DNA from: Furcasterigmium furcatum
Taxonomy: Eukaryota > Ascomycota > Sordariomycetes > Glomerellales > Plectosphaerellaceae
Assembly: GCA_001599815.1 (NCBI GenBank)
Contig: BCIA01000004.1
Coordinates: 4,180,082-4,244,081 of the forward strand
DNA length: 64,000 nt
Reading direction: 5' to 3'
Position 1 is the first letter of the stretch, and every line of letters begins with the position of its first letter. The position numbers were made by a program, and so were the translations under genes. Positions 54,172 to 64,000 of this stretch are shown here, in pieces. The notes under the pieces are model-generated. The model ran no database searches. It was not told where the DNA came from and saw only the letters and a list, made by a program, of their open reading frames with translations.

Positions 54172-57087
54172 ATGCAGACCGTGGCTCCTGTACATCTCCT
54201 TCCGCGACCCGGTGGTATCGTGAACAGCCTGCGCGGCGGGCTCTGGGGCATGACCATCCCGACTTACACACCCCTCGAATCCTACCTGCTAGCCCGGAGC
54301 CTCGGTGAGCACGGCATAGAAGCTGCCGGGCTCGCCCAGGTCGCCGGCTTCCTCCAGTCGCACCCTTACGTCAAGGACGACCCGGCCTACGACCCGGCCC
54401 GCCTCACCCCCGATGCCATCCACGCCCATTTCAAGGACCTGATCGCCGAGGAATGGAGCGACCCGGCGAAGGGCGAGAAGGGCGAGACCCCTCCCATGCC
54501 CACAGTGGAGGAGGTGCTCGCCGGCTTTAGTGAAAGATACCAGGTCCTCGTCGAAAAGCTCTTCGCCCGGCACGCCCAGAATGTCTTGAAGGCGGTCCGA
54601 GAGGACGAGCGGCGCCTCTCGGAACTTGCCAGGGAGATTAGGGAGCTCGAGATGGCCGAGGCGGCCGAAAAGGCCCGAGCAGAAGCACAGCAGCAGCAGC
54701 CGACACCGCGAAAGCCGACGCCAGCAAGCGACACACAACTACCCAAGCCGCCGAACGGCCGGGGCCCTTCGCCGGGGCAGACGCCCGTACCAGTCCCAAC
54801 CCCGGGCAAACCTTCGCCGCCTACGCCGTCTATCCAACAGACACCACCGCCACCTCGAAATGCTGTTCCCACGCCGACGACGGGAGGTATCCAGCCTCCG
54901 TCTGTTGTCCCTCCACAACAAGCACAAGCACCTGGTGTCAAGGCTCAGCAAGTACCCAAGCCCCCCGGCGTCCCTGGCCAGGTGCTACAACCACCCATGG
55001 GAGTCGGTCAGCCTCCTCCGCGCGGGATTCAGTCTACTTCGCCTGTGCCGCTGCCGGCCATATCACCCCGCCCGGACTCTGCGAAGCCGAGGACCCCTGG
55101 CCCGGTGCCTCCAACCCAGCAGCAAGCAACTCCGGGTACGTTAAAGTGGGAAAAGCCATATCAGCCTCCACCCGCAGCCCAAGGACGTCCCACTGCACCT
55201 CAGGGGCCTGCAGGCGTTGCCCCAGTCGCTCTCCCAGGACAGCCCCAACACCCGGCTCAGTGGCAGCAACCTCTGGCCCAGCATCCACAGGCCCAGCAAC
55301 CGCCGCCCCAGCAAGCCATACCGGTGCAACGCCCACCGCCTGTGCTGATGCCACCTCAGCCAGCCGGTCAGTCAGTTCCTCCTCCCCATGCTGGAGCTGG
55401 ACGGGGCGCTGTCCCCCAGCCTCCACAGGCCAGGCCAGCCTCTACCACCCCAATCCCGGCACCCGTGGTTCCTCCTGTGCGCGCAGCGGCCTCTCAACCG
55501 CAAGGCGTGACAGCTGGGTATCAAAATCGGCCACTTGCTGCGGCCGCTCCGGCTCATCCACCCACACCCCCGCAGCCATCTTCAGGACAGCCGCCACCAA
55601 GGTGGCCTCAGCAGCCAGCTCAGACGGCCCAGTATACGCCCTCACAGTTTAGCCCAACTCCACCGCCTACCGGCCTCCCTGTTGCACAGGCAGATGCGCA
55701 GCGGCGAGTCGGCTCACCTTACACCAACCAGCCACCAAGACCAGCATTACCTCCCCATATTGCCTCTCAAGTCCCTGGATCGCCCTCACCAGTGCAAAGA
55801 ACTAGCAGTGCCTTTGCGCCCCCGAAGACGCCCGTGGCTAGCACCCCGACCTTCGTGCGAACGGGTTCCGGAACTAAGTGGACTGCTAACTCTACCGCAT
55901 CCACACCAGTTGCTCGACCGAGCCTTGCGGGAGACTTCCCTAGTCCGGCATATGAACCTCTCAGCCCTGTTCGTCGTGATGCCAAGCTTCCAGTTCCAAC
56001 ACCGTCGCAAGCTGCGAAGAAGGCTAGCCCAAAGCCAGATCAGGCCGAGAAGACCACGCCTACCAAGGATGCGAAGACTACACGGTCGCGCGGTCGTCCG
56101 CCTCGGCTCGCACCCAAAGAGGGCGCCGACAACACACCCTCCCGCAGCGGACCGGTTCGAAGAAGCCAGTCCGTTGCGTCCCAGGCGGATGAGCTGTCCA
56201 TGGACGACCCCGAAATGGCTCACCGCGTCAAGAACGAGGAGTCTACACCGCGTCCCCATGACGAGGCGGGCGACACCACCGCGGACGAAAGTGTACCGAG
56301 CCGGAAACGGCGGTTCACCCCCGGCAGCTCTCGGCCTCTTCAAAAGCGCAAGCGACAGGAAACTCCAGAGCCCCTACCTCCGGCTAGCACGCCGACACAT
56401 GTCCTCTGGACGCGACAGTTTGGCAAGATTAGTAGCTCCGCGCTCGACCAGATCAGCAGCCACCGTTGCGCCAACCAGTTCGCGCATCCGATCCGAGAGC
56501 GTGATGCGCCAGGCTATAGGAGTCTGGTACTGCAGCCACAGGATATTAAATCGATTCGCGCCGCAATGACCCACGGCAATCGCGCAGCTGTCGAAGCCGC
56601 CAAGGCCCTGCCCGAGGGCGATCCGGGCACAGCCACCGTTTGGCTGCCCATCAGCGAGGATCTTCTGCCTCCAAAATCGATTATCAACAGCGAGCAGCTC
56701 GAACGAGAGCTGGTTCACATGTTCTCCAACGCTATTATGTACAACCTAGATCCTTACAGAGGCCCCGGCAAATCGTTCCTGCAGCGGGACATGTTAGAAG
56801 CGGACGAGGAGGCCGAACCTTCTACCTACCTCGTGGACGAGGATGCGGTTGTGCGAGACTCTCGAATCATGTTTGTGGAAGTCGAAAGGCTGCTGGGTGA
56901 CCTACGGGCTGCGGAACGGGAGCGAAGCGGGCTCCCACCCTCTGCGACGAGCGTTTCTGCCACTCCTGCCGGCGAGGGCACCCCTGCGGCGGCAGCTCCC
57001 CCGGTGGATGACGATATCGATGAACTGGCCGGTGAGGATGGGGCAGTCGCAACCGTGAAGAGACGGCGTATCGGAACGCGTGCTTAG
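54172..57087 (+). CDS. Bromodomain protein, Bdc1/BRD8-like NuA4 subunit
   Basis: Open frame of 971 residues without internal introns. The conserved N-terminus begins at TIPTYTPLESYLLARSL (about 28-45). A predicted coiled coil follows (about 125-165: YQVLVEKLFARHAQNVLK, RRLSELAREIRELEMAEAAE). Residues 175-730 are a very long Pro/Gln/Ala-rich disordered segment. The C-terminal bromodomain (about 740-875) contains ISSHRCANQFAHPIRERDAPGYRSLV and the acetyl-lysine-contacting Asn858 in MYNLDPYRG. This layout matches the fission-yeast NuA4 subunit Bdc1 and human BRD8, which tie the NuA4 acetyltransferase to acetylated histones. A start at Met27 (54250) is equally possible if the leader intron is used. 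Confidence 0.85.
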   Translation: MQTVAPVHLLPRPGGIVNSLRGGLWGMTIPTYTPLESYLLARSLGEHGIEAAGLAQVAGFLQSHPYVKDDPAYDPARLTPDAIHAHFKDLIAEEWSDPAKGEKGETPPMPTVEEVLAGFSERYQVLVEKLFARHAQNVLKAVREDERRLSELAREIRELEMAEAAEKARAEAQQQQPTPRKPTPASDTQLPKPPNGRGPSPGQTPVPVPTPGKPSPPTPSIQQTPPPPRNAVPTPTTGGIQPPSVVPPQQAQAPGVKAQQVPKPPGVPGQVLQPPMGVGQPPPRGIQSTSPVPLPAISPRPDSAKPRTPGPVPPTQQQATPGTLKWEKPYQPPPAAQGRPTAPQGPAGVAPVALPGQPQHPAQWQQPLAQHPQAQQPPPQQAIPVQRPPPVLMPPQPAGQSVPPPHAGAGRGAVPQPPQARPASTTPIPAPVVPPVRAAASQPQGVTAGYQNRPLAAAAPAHPPTPPQPSSGQPPPRWPQQPAQTAQYTPSQFSPTPPPTGLPVAQADAQRRVGSPYTNQPPRPALPPHIASQVPGSPSPVQRTSSAFAPPKTPVASTPTFVRTGSGTKWTANSTASTPVARPSLAGDFPSPAYEPLSPVRRDAKLPVPTPSQAAKKASPKPDQAEKTTPTKDAKTTRSRGRPPRLAPKEGADNTPSRSGPVRRSQSVASQADELSMDDPEMAHRVKNEESTPRPHDEAGDTTADESVPSRKRRFTPGSSRPLQKRKRQETPEPLPPASTPTHVLWTRQFGKISSSALDQISSHRCANQFAHPIRERDAPGYRSLVLQPQDIKSIRAAMTHGNRAAVEAAKALPEGDPGTATVWLPISEDLLPPKSIINSEQLERELVHMFSNAIMYNLDPYRGPGKSFLQRDMLEADEEAEPSTYLVDEDAVVRDSRIMFVEVERLLGDLRAAERERSGLPPSATSVSATPAGEGTPAAAAPPVDDDIDELAGEDGAVATVKRRRIGTRA

Positions 57088-57733
57088 GTCCCACCGTCCA
57101 TGCTGCAAGCCTCAAGGAAGAAGAGATAATTGACGACAGAAGGAAGGGTATTGGCCAGGCAAATGGAGTCTGGCGTTTGTGGTAGAGTTGGTCGTATTGC
57201 CTTCGGGCATGTTTTACAGTAGCATTGATTGTATTTTACCGGCGCAGCAGCCCGTCTGACCCCAAGTACTGCAGAATAACAGTTAATCCTCGTTAATCCT
57301 CACGATGTCAGGGCGATCTTTGGTTGACGATGGCCCGTTGCATCCCATCTGGCCCCTGGCAATGTGGCGAACGATGTGAAGTGGCTGAACGGCTGTGGCT
57401 CAAGCTCCAGTCTTATCGGACGAATGGGATTCTACCACGTCTTATCGCGTGATCAGCCTTGCAGCTGGAGACAGCCAAGACCAGCAGCCTTCCTTTTTAC
57501 GTGTGACAACTTGTCCTTTAGAAAGGCCAGCTCACCAAAGGTTCATTTATTAGGCCAGACTTACGTACAAGACGCAACCTCGTCTCCCGTGGTCCAATCT
57601 TTTAAAGGTCGCAGGTTCCTTTTCTTGCCGATTGGGACATCAAGTCATTCCTCACACACACCCGTCCGGCCTCGATACCCCTCTGCGTTTTCTTCCTCCC
57701 CAGCGCCTTTGAGCGCTCTCCTCACATCCCACA
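57088..57733 (+). promoter_or_regulatory. Spacer with the lhs1 promoter
   Basis: 646 bp between two tandem plus-strand genes; the right half should be the promoter and leader of lhs1. An unfolded-protein-response element would be expected here; I see ACGTG cores near 57500 but no clear element. Confidence 0.45.
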
Positions 57734-60718
57734 ATGCGGTCACGGACATTATCGCCGCTCACCCTTGTACTGGGCTGCGTCTTCTTCTTCACCACACACG
57801 TCTTTGCCGTCTCGGCCGTCCTCGGCGTCGACTTCGGCACCGAATACCTCAAGGCGGCCCTTGTCAAGCCTGGTATCCCCCTCGAGATCGTCCTTACCAA
57901 GGACTCCCGCAGGAAAGAGACCTCGGCCGTCGCATTCAAGCCCTCGCGCAATGGCGTCACCGCCGGCACATATCCCGAGAGGGCCTATGGCTCTGATGCC
58001 GTGGCCCTGTCCGCTCGATTCCCCTCCGACGTCTACCCGAACCTGAAGACTCTCCTCGGCCTGACCACCGACGATGCAATTGTCCAGGAGTATGCGGCCC
58101 GCCACCCGGCCCTGCAGCTCGAGAAGCATGATGTCCTGGGCACTTCGGCTTTCAAGAGCAAGGCTTTCACCGCCGAGGAGGACGCCTGGCTCGTCGAGGA
58201 GCTGCTGGCGATGCAGCTCCAGAGCATTCGCAAGAACGCCGAGGCCACCGCCGGCCCCGACACCACTGTTCGCTCCATCGTCCTCACCGTCCCCCCGTTC
58301 TATACCATTCAGGAGAAGCGCGCCATCCAGCTCGCCGCCGACCTGGCGGGCCTCAAGGTCCTCAGCCTCATCAGCGACGGCCTGGCTGTCGGTCTCAACT
58401 ACGCCACCAGCCGCCAGTTCCCCAACATCAACGAGGGGGCGAAGCCCGAGCACCACCTCATCTTCGATATGGGTGCTGGCTCTACCAAGGCGACTGTTCT
58501 CCGTTTCCAGAGCCGCACTGTCAAGGATGTTGGCAAGTTCAACAAGACGGTCCAGGAGGTCGCCGTTCTCGGTGCCGGCTGGGACAACAAGCTGGGCGGA
58601 GACCTTCTCAACTCGCTCATTGTCGACGACATGGTCGCCCAGTTCGTTGACTCCAAGGGCGCCAAGGCTGTCTCGGCCCAGGCCGACAACGTCAAGGCCC
58701 ACGGCCGCGCCGTCGCGAAGCTGACCAAGGAGGCTGAGCGCCTTCGCCACATCCTGAGCGCCAACAGCAACACTCAGGCCAGCTTCGAGGGCCTCTACGA
58801 GGACGTCGACTTCAAGTACAAGATCGCCCGCGAGGACTTCGAGAAGATGGCCGAGCCCCACGCCGCTGCCGTCGCCGCGGCTGTTCGCACCGCGCTGGAC
58901 AAGGCCGGTCTGGTTCTGGAGGATCTGGATTCCATCATTCTTCATGGCGGTGCTTCTCGCACGCCCTTCGTCCAGAAGACCCTCGAGAACATCGCCGGCT
59001 CCGCTGAAAAGGTCCGAACCAACGTCAACGCCGACGAGGCCGCCGTGTTTGGTGCTGGCTTCCGCGCCGCGGAGCTGAGCCCAAGCTTCAGGGTCAAGGA
59101 GATCCGGATCTCTGAGGGCAGCATGTATGCGTCCGGCATGAAGTACACCAACAGCAAGGGCAAGGAGCAGAACCAGCGCCTGTGGTCGCCCATCTCCGCC
59201 CAGGGAGGCGTTCCCAAGGAGGTCACCTTCACAAACCTGGAAGACTTCGATGTCACCTTCTACCAGCAGAAGGGCGATGTTGAGCGCGAGACGAGTGTCC
59301 TGGCGACCAAGAACCTGACTGACACTGTTGCGGCTCTCAAGGAGAAGTACTCCTGCACCGAGAGCGAGATTCAGTTCAAGGTTGGCCTCAAGCTGGCTGG
59401 CGACAACGGCGAGGTCCAGGTTGTCAAGGCCGCTATTGAGTGCGAGGCCGAGGTCCCCGAGAGCTTCGTCGACGGCGTCAAGAATCTCTTCGGTTTCGGC
59501 AAGAAGGACAAGGAGCAGAAGCCCCTTGAGGGCGAGGAGGAGTCTCCCGCCGCCGAGGAAGTCGAGTCTTCCACTACCTCCACCGAGTCCACCCAGACCG
59601 ATTCTACCGAGTCCAGCTCCGCCACCGACGCTGAGGCCAGCTCTGGCGAGAAGCCTGCGGAGGAGAAGGAGGCCCCGAAGACCAAGAAGGAGATCGTCTC
59701 TATCCCCGTCAAGGTCACTATTGACCGGACCGGCACCCCCGTTCTGTCCGCCGATGCCCTGAAGAAGTCCAAGGACAGACTCCAGGCCTTCGAGGCCTCA
59801 GACAAGGCCCGCCGTCTCCGTGAAGAGGCCCTCAACCAGCTCGAGGGCTTCACCTACAAGGTCCGTGACCTCCTCGAGAACGAGGGTTTCATCGGCGCCT
59901 CTACCGACGAGGAGCGCACGACTCTTGAGACGAAGGCCAGCGAGGCCAGCGACTGGCTCTACGGTGACGGCGCTGATGCCACTAAGGAGGAGTTCAAGGC
60001 GAAGCACAAGGACCTCAACGACATCGTCACCCGTGTTCAGAAGCGCATTGAGGAGGCTACGAAGCGACCGGAGCTCGTCTCTGGCCTGAAGGAGGCGCTT
60101 GACAAGACAACGGTCTTCGTCAAGCAGATTAAGGACCAGCTCAAGGAGTACGAGGACTGGCACGCTTCTGCCTCGGCTAGCTCCTCTTCCACGACCGCCA
60201 CCGAGTCGCCCTCAGCCGAGTCTTCGGCCAGCGACTTCGACGGCCTGGAGGACGACGATGCCGCCCCCGAGGCCAAGCCCCGCGACATGGAGGACGTCAT
60301 CAAGGAGAGCGGCCCCATCCCTCCCCTGTACACCCAGGAGGACGTCGACGGCATCGAGGCCATCCACGCGGACATCTCCGCCTGGCTGCAGAAGATGGAG
60401 ACGAAGCAGTCCGGCCTCTCGGCGACGGACGACGCGGTGCTTCTGGCCAAGGACCTGGTGGCGAAGCGCGAGAAGCTGGACAAGGCGGGCCTGGACCTCG
60501 CGATGAAGGGCGTCAAGAACTTCGACAAGAAGACAAAGAAGACGAAGAAGGACAAGTCCACCAAGACGGCCAGCGCGGAGCCGGGGCGGCAGACGATCGA
60601 GTTTGGCAAGGACGGCAAGGCGCCATCGGAGGAGGAGATTGAGGAGATCCTCAAGAAGATCCGGGAGCAGCAGGACGCCAACCAGGGGCAGCCGAAGCCG
60701 AAGCATGATGAGCTGTAA
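57734..60718 (+). CDS. lhs1: LHS1/GRP170-type ER-lumenal Hsp70
   Basis: Single exon, 994 residues, about the length of yeast Lhs1 and human GRP170/HYOU1. A signal peptide (hydrophobic LTLVLGCVFFFTTHVFA, about 9-25) leads into the first phosphate loop GVDFGTEYLKAAL at 31-43. Further ATPase segments: FPSDVYPNLKTLLGL, SIVLTVPPFYTIQEKRAIQL, FDMGAGSTKATVL, GGDLLNSLIVDDMV, IILHGGASRTPFVQ. The substrate domain follows. An acidic Ser/Thr-rich loop (about 600-650) comes next, then a long helical C-terminal part, and the ER-retention signal HDEL at 991-994. Lhs1 exchanges nucleotide for BiP/Kar2 and aids protein translocation and folding in the ER; this is family knowledge. The gene is expected to respond to ER stress. 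Confidence 0.97.
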   Translation: MRSRTLSPLTLVLGCVFFFTTHVFAVSAVLGVDFGTEYLKAALVKPGIPLEIVLTKDSRRKETSAVAFKPSRNGVTAGTYPERAYGSDAVALSARFPSDVYPNLKTLLGLTTDDAIVQEYAARHPALQLEKHDVLGTSAFKSKAFTAEEDAWLVEELLAMQLQSIRKNAEATAGPDTTVRSIVLTVPPFYTIQEKRAIQLAADLAGLKVLSLISDGLAVGLNYATSRQFPNINEGAKPEHHLIFDMGAGSTKATVLRFQSRTVKDVGKFNKTVQEVAVLGAGWDNKLGGDLLNSLIVDDMVAQFVDSKGAKAVSAQADNVKAHGRAVAKLTKEAERLRHILSANSNTQASFEGLYEDVDFKYKIAREDFEKMAEPHAAAVAAAVRTALDKAGLVLEDLDSIILHGGASRTPFVQKTLENIAGSAEKVRTNVNADEAAVFGAGFRAAELSPSFRVKEIRISEGSMYASGMKYTNSKGKEQNQRLWSPISAQGGVPKEVTFTNLEDFDVTFYQQKGDVERETSVLATKNLTDTVAALKEKYSCTESEIQFKVGLKLAGDNGEVQVVKAAIECEAEVPESFVDGVKNLFGFGKKDKEQKPLEGEEESPAAEEVESSTTSTESTQTDSTESSSATDAEASSGEKPAEEKEAPKTKKEIVSIPVKVTIDRTGTPVLSADALKKSKDRLQAFEASDKARRLREEALNQLEGFTYKVRDLLENEGFIGASTDEERTTLETKASEASDWLYGDGADATKEEFKAKHKDLNDIVTRVQKRIEEATKRPELVSGLKEALDKTTVFVKQIKDQLKEYEDWHASASASSSSTTATESPSAESSASDFDGLEDDDAAPEAKPRDMEDVIKESGPIPPLYTQEDVDGIEAIHADISAWLQKMETKQSGLSATDDAVLLAKDLVAKREKLDKAGLDLAMKGVKNFDKKTKKTKKDKSTKTASAEPGRQTIEFGKDGKAPSEEEIEEILKKIREQQDANQGQPKPKHDEL

Positions 60719-63700
60719 ATACACGGCGCGATGAGGTACATGATGAGATTTCCGGCATGAGGCGCATGGCCTCGTGGTCACGATAGATGAAAATACGTTC
60801 ACGCTGAAGCTAGCGGGTGTTGACTGTTCCGAGAGGTGACTATCTGTACGGACAGGCGTACTTGCGTTCGTCAAGTGTGCGTCCCTTGGTGGCTCCAGCT
60901 CTGAGTACGCCGTGCCCAGATCGCAGCGAGTGAACCAATTAGCACCGATCAGTGACATTTCAAGGCGAGTCCGGTGCCCGCCCGGGACCGAGATGGGGCT
61001 CGGCCGGACGGATGTGCCTACGAGTTTTGCTAGTTTCCGCCCTGGACAGCTTGACCCTTTGGCACAGTGAGGTTTAATTAGTGCGGTAGTAAGTGCTTCC
61101 AAAGCAGGCATGGGTCTGCGATGGATGACGGACTGGCCGAACCCTTGCTACAGATTCCGGCCCTGTTCCTTCCAGGCGTCCTATCGGCTCGAGAGATTCG
61201 ATCTCGCCGGTCTCTGCCTCATGGTGAAGGCAACCGCGGCGTGGCCCCCGACCAGTACATGACCAGGGCTCTGCCCACGCGTTCTCTCGGCCGACAGATC
61301 TCAGGGGTCGAGTGCTAAGAGACAGATCCCGCCTGCAGCCAGCCGTGTGGATTTCGACGGGGTCCGCCTCCTGGACGGGGCAGGGCAGCAGGGTCCTGGG
61401 ATGATTGCGAGCGCGCATTTCAAGCCTTGGTTGAGCAAGATTCCGTGTCTTGGCAGCATGTTCTGGACGACGGGCGCGGGTGGATGAGAGATGAAGAGAG
61501 TCCAAGTTTGTTTCTGCAGCCGGAAGGACCAGGCTGGAGATGAATCCCCCCCCCTGGGGAATCGTCGGTTACACGCTCCCGGAGTTCCCCTGAGACTCCG
61601 GCACGGACGGGCGTGGACTGGACTCTGAACGTACCGCGCAGCAAGGACAGATTCCTTGCAGGATCACCACGGAAAGGAAGGGTGCCACGCTCGTCAATGT
61701 CGTGATGACATTCCAAATCGAACATATCTTGTCAGCATGCCGGCGCTCCAAGGAACGCTGGGTCAACCGCGGATATATTTGTCATGTGCTGGATGTCACG
61801 GCCCCGTCGCAGCAGCTCCGAATGAGATGATTGACTATCACGATCGTGAAGCTGGCCGCTTTCCGATCCGATGGTGTGTCTGAGCTGAGCTTGTCCTCGA
61901 CTGCCGACACAGACTCCCGGCCTGCCCAGGACAGAAAGGTCGGCCAATATCAACGGACGGACCAGTTTGACTGGGTCCAAATTGTTGAAGCTCTGACCTG
62001 CAGCAGCAGCATCTGTGTGCCATGTGTACTTGTAAAAGTAGCTCTTGGGGGACGTTGCCCGAGGGTCAGGTCCCCCCAATCCGAGCCCCCCCTTTCGAGA
62101 TGATGGCGGCCCAGCAGGCGGGGCGTGGCAGTGCAAGTCCGGTCCGGTTCGCTGCAGTACGGGCTGCAGTTCCGATCCCAAGGAGGAAGCTCCCGCCTCC
62201 CTCGGAGAAGGGAAGAAAACGCGCGCGAGCTCGCCATCGGGTCGGTCTAGGCCCAGCTAGCGAGGAGGATGGGTGCCGGGTGATGGGGAACCGTTGATCG
62301 GTCCCTGGCGCTCCTGCAGAACTTGGAGCAATAGGGAGGAGACGAGGACGAGATCCTCGAGCCCCGTCAGCCTGGTGCTCGGTAGTGTGTTGATCGTTCT
62401 CCGTCCAGGGCCGGATTCCACGTCAGCCTCCGGACACATTCGTCCTCGGACTCGTAGTGTACAGCAGCAGGAGTCGACCACCATCACACTTACATCCTGC
62501 AGGATGATCTCGGAATCAGATGCAGCAGCTCGGAGGAGCCTCGAAAGCTGGGTCGCCCGGCCGAGCACGCGCGGAGGTACCACACTGCCGCCCCCAACCC
62601 ATCCCGTTCGTGCAGATTCGGTACCTGCTTCCAAAGGGCCACGTCAAGCCATACGCGGGTTCTGTCGCGTCGCTCGTCCAGATCCAAGGTCTTTTTTGGC
62701 ATGTCGGGCCGCCCCAGTCCAGTCCCCCGGTAACCCTCCAAGACATCCATCATTTCGCCAGAGATGTCGTGATACTGGCGAGAGAAGAGGTGCGGGGGAA
62801 AGTCGGCGTTGTTGGCTCCGGAGCCGAGTTGCCGTCCATTCTTCGGGAGCGTGACTCGGCGAGACTGAGATGGACTTTGTGAAGCTCAACCGCGAGATCA
62901 GTGCTGCTCCAGAAGCAATGGGCGCCGCTAACGATGTCCCTGAGCGGCGCTAGATGGCTTACGGCATGATTGCCAGGCTGGTGCGCATGCCGCTCTCAGC
63001 TTAGTCCGCGCTGCCAGTGCGCTAAAAGTTGACAAGGAGCTCCACTGGGATGGAAGCTGGGGACCCGCCGCTAGCGAGCCTCCACTCTCTAAAGGCCAGA
63101 GGCCACAGCGGAGACTACAGGGCCTGAAGCCTCCGAGTTCAGCGCGCTGTCTGGTGCTCAGTGCTGTCCTGACTTGAACAGGGAAAGCTTGGATCATCCA
63201 ATTCCTCGTGCTTCTTCCCATCTTTCCTCCCTTGGTCCATCAGGCGTTCCGTCCCATCTTCTCTCCTTCATTCCATCTCCGCGTCCCATTTCTGTCTCGG
63301 AGACCTGTCAGCCTCCTCATTTCGACGTCGAACCCGATACCATCCCTTCAGCACGAGTCCTTTTCCGCGGCCGACAGCGTGATCCACGCGTGACGATCGA
63401 CAACCAGACATTCTTAGTCGGCCTTGAAAGAACCTGGTCTTGTCTCTCAGTCTGCCCCGCCGGCCCTCGATCGAGTCCCCTCCCCTGTTCTTCTCCTCCA
63501 TCTCCAAGACCGCGACCCGCCTGCAGAAACGACCGACTCCAACAAGCCCCAAGCCGCCGCCGCCAGCGGCTTGCGCGCTCCCGTCGCCCCTTTGCTGCTC
63601 GCAGCCCCGAAACCTCCTCAGAAAGAAGTCTCCCAGCCATGTATGGCCCGCGACCGCACCGACACCCATCTCCGTCTCTCAGTGTCGCACAGAGCCTGTC

Positions 63701-63870
63701 CGGCGCAAAGGCCGTCGCCGCCTCCAACGCCTGGGCGCGCGGTTGACTGCGAATGACTCGGCCCAGCTTGAAGCTCTCGAGTCCACGCGATCCCGCCCAC
63801 GGCGGCCTTATTGCGCAGACGAATTCATTCGCACCTCGGAACTCAATCTGAAGACAGTACCGTCGTCCTC
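60719..63870. other. Gene-free interval, about 3.2 kb
   Basis: The 3' flank of lhs1, then unassigned DNA, then from about 63190 a strongly pyrimidine-rich stretch that looks like the promoter and long leader of the gene starting at 63871. Open frames of up to 299 codons appear (60212-61111 minus overlaps lhs1; 62273-62854 plus; 63174-63746 plus) but are Arg/Pro/Ser-rich without signature. No copy of the dispersed element, tRNA or 5S gene was recognised. Confidence 0.5.
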
Positions 63871-64000
63871 ATGGCAACTCCGTCGGCACCCGTCCCAGAC
63901 ATGAGCGGTGCCGCCATCAGCCCAAACGCTGCTGCAGTCGGTTCGCTGCCACCTCCGATGGGCCCGTCACCCAACGGCACCTACGATACCCCAGGCTCCC
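63871..64000 (+). CDS. Start of an unidentified gene (cut by the window edge)
   Basis: The first 43 codons from an ATG after a long CT-rich leader. The visible part reads MATPSAPVPDMSGAAISP, then VGSLPPPMGPSPNGTYDTPG: Pro/Ser/Ala-rich and probably disordered, as at the start of many fungal nuclear regulators. No domain is visible and the function cannot be told. A second in-frame ATG lies 10 codons later. Confidence 0.5.
   Translation, partial: MATPSAPVPDMSGAAISPNAAAVGSLPPPMGPSPNGTYDTPGS

Noticed and set aside
55535..56569. 344-codon plus-strand frame
   Set aside because: Out-of-frame shadow of the Pro/Gln-rich segment of the bromodomain protein.
57749..58945. 398-codon minus-strand frame
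   Set aside because: Antisense shadow of lhs1 with codon-bias composition.
62273..62854. 193-codon plus-strand frame near the right end
   Set aside because: Random-like composition with equally long frames on the opposite strand.

Overview
The window reads as nuclear DNA of a filamentous ascomycete (Pezizomycotina, most likely a Sordariomycete). Coding regions are GC-rich. Introns are mostly 48-80 nt with GTRAGT-type donors and CTAAC/CTGAC branch sites. Several genes are typically fungal: a PTH11-like rhodopsin-domain protein, PalA/Rim20, an FSH1 hydrolase and an F-box protein related to the Fusarium/Colletotrichum type. The species cannot be named from this sequence alone. I recognised no tRNA, rRNA, CRISPR array or intact transposase gene.

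Layout, left to right: the 3' part of a PTH11-like membrane protein (+); an MFS anion:cation symporter (-); a 3.9 kb gene-free stretch; a flotillin (-); a zinc alcohol dehydrogenase (-); PalA/Rim20 (+) convergent with an unknown PPSY-bearing protein (-); an FSH1 serine hydrolase (+); a secreted choice-of-anchor-B protein (+); a tetraspanin-like protein (+); a GT8 glycosyltransferase (+); a small coiled-coil protein (+). The second half has GPI3 (-) divergent from the DBP6 helicase (+), an SDR-type protein (-), a 2OG-Fe(II) oxygenase (-), a RING-H2 membrane protein (-), a PMC1-type Ca2+-ATPase (+), a single-pass Ser/Pro/Thr-rich protein (+), a broken F-box/DUF6546-like gene (+), an unknown coiled-coil protein (-), a BRD8/Bdc1-like bromodomain protein (+), the ER Hsp70 LHS1 (+), and the first codons of a gene running off the right edge. 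These look like ordinary single-copy housekeeping and signalling genes. I see no biosynthetic cluster or operon-like unit.

For every multi-exon gene I placed the splice sites by hand. In each complete gene the summed exons give a whole number of codons, which supports the models.

The most unusual signal lies outside the genes. A small dispersed element built of 31-bp tandem units, bounded in the best copies by inverted repeats starting GAGGGTCGCAGAA, occurs at five intergenic sites: about 6.3, 12.3, 18.9, 24.8 and 36.0 kb. Copies lie in both orientations and none was found in the right 28 kb. It looks like a MITE-type non-autonomous element in several stages of decay. Second in interest is the F-box pseudogene, with two frameshifts and a stop codon next to a splice donor. 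Third is a pair of alternative 3' splice sites in palA that would add or remove its conserved C-terminal tail.
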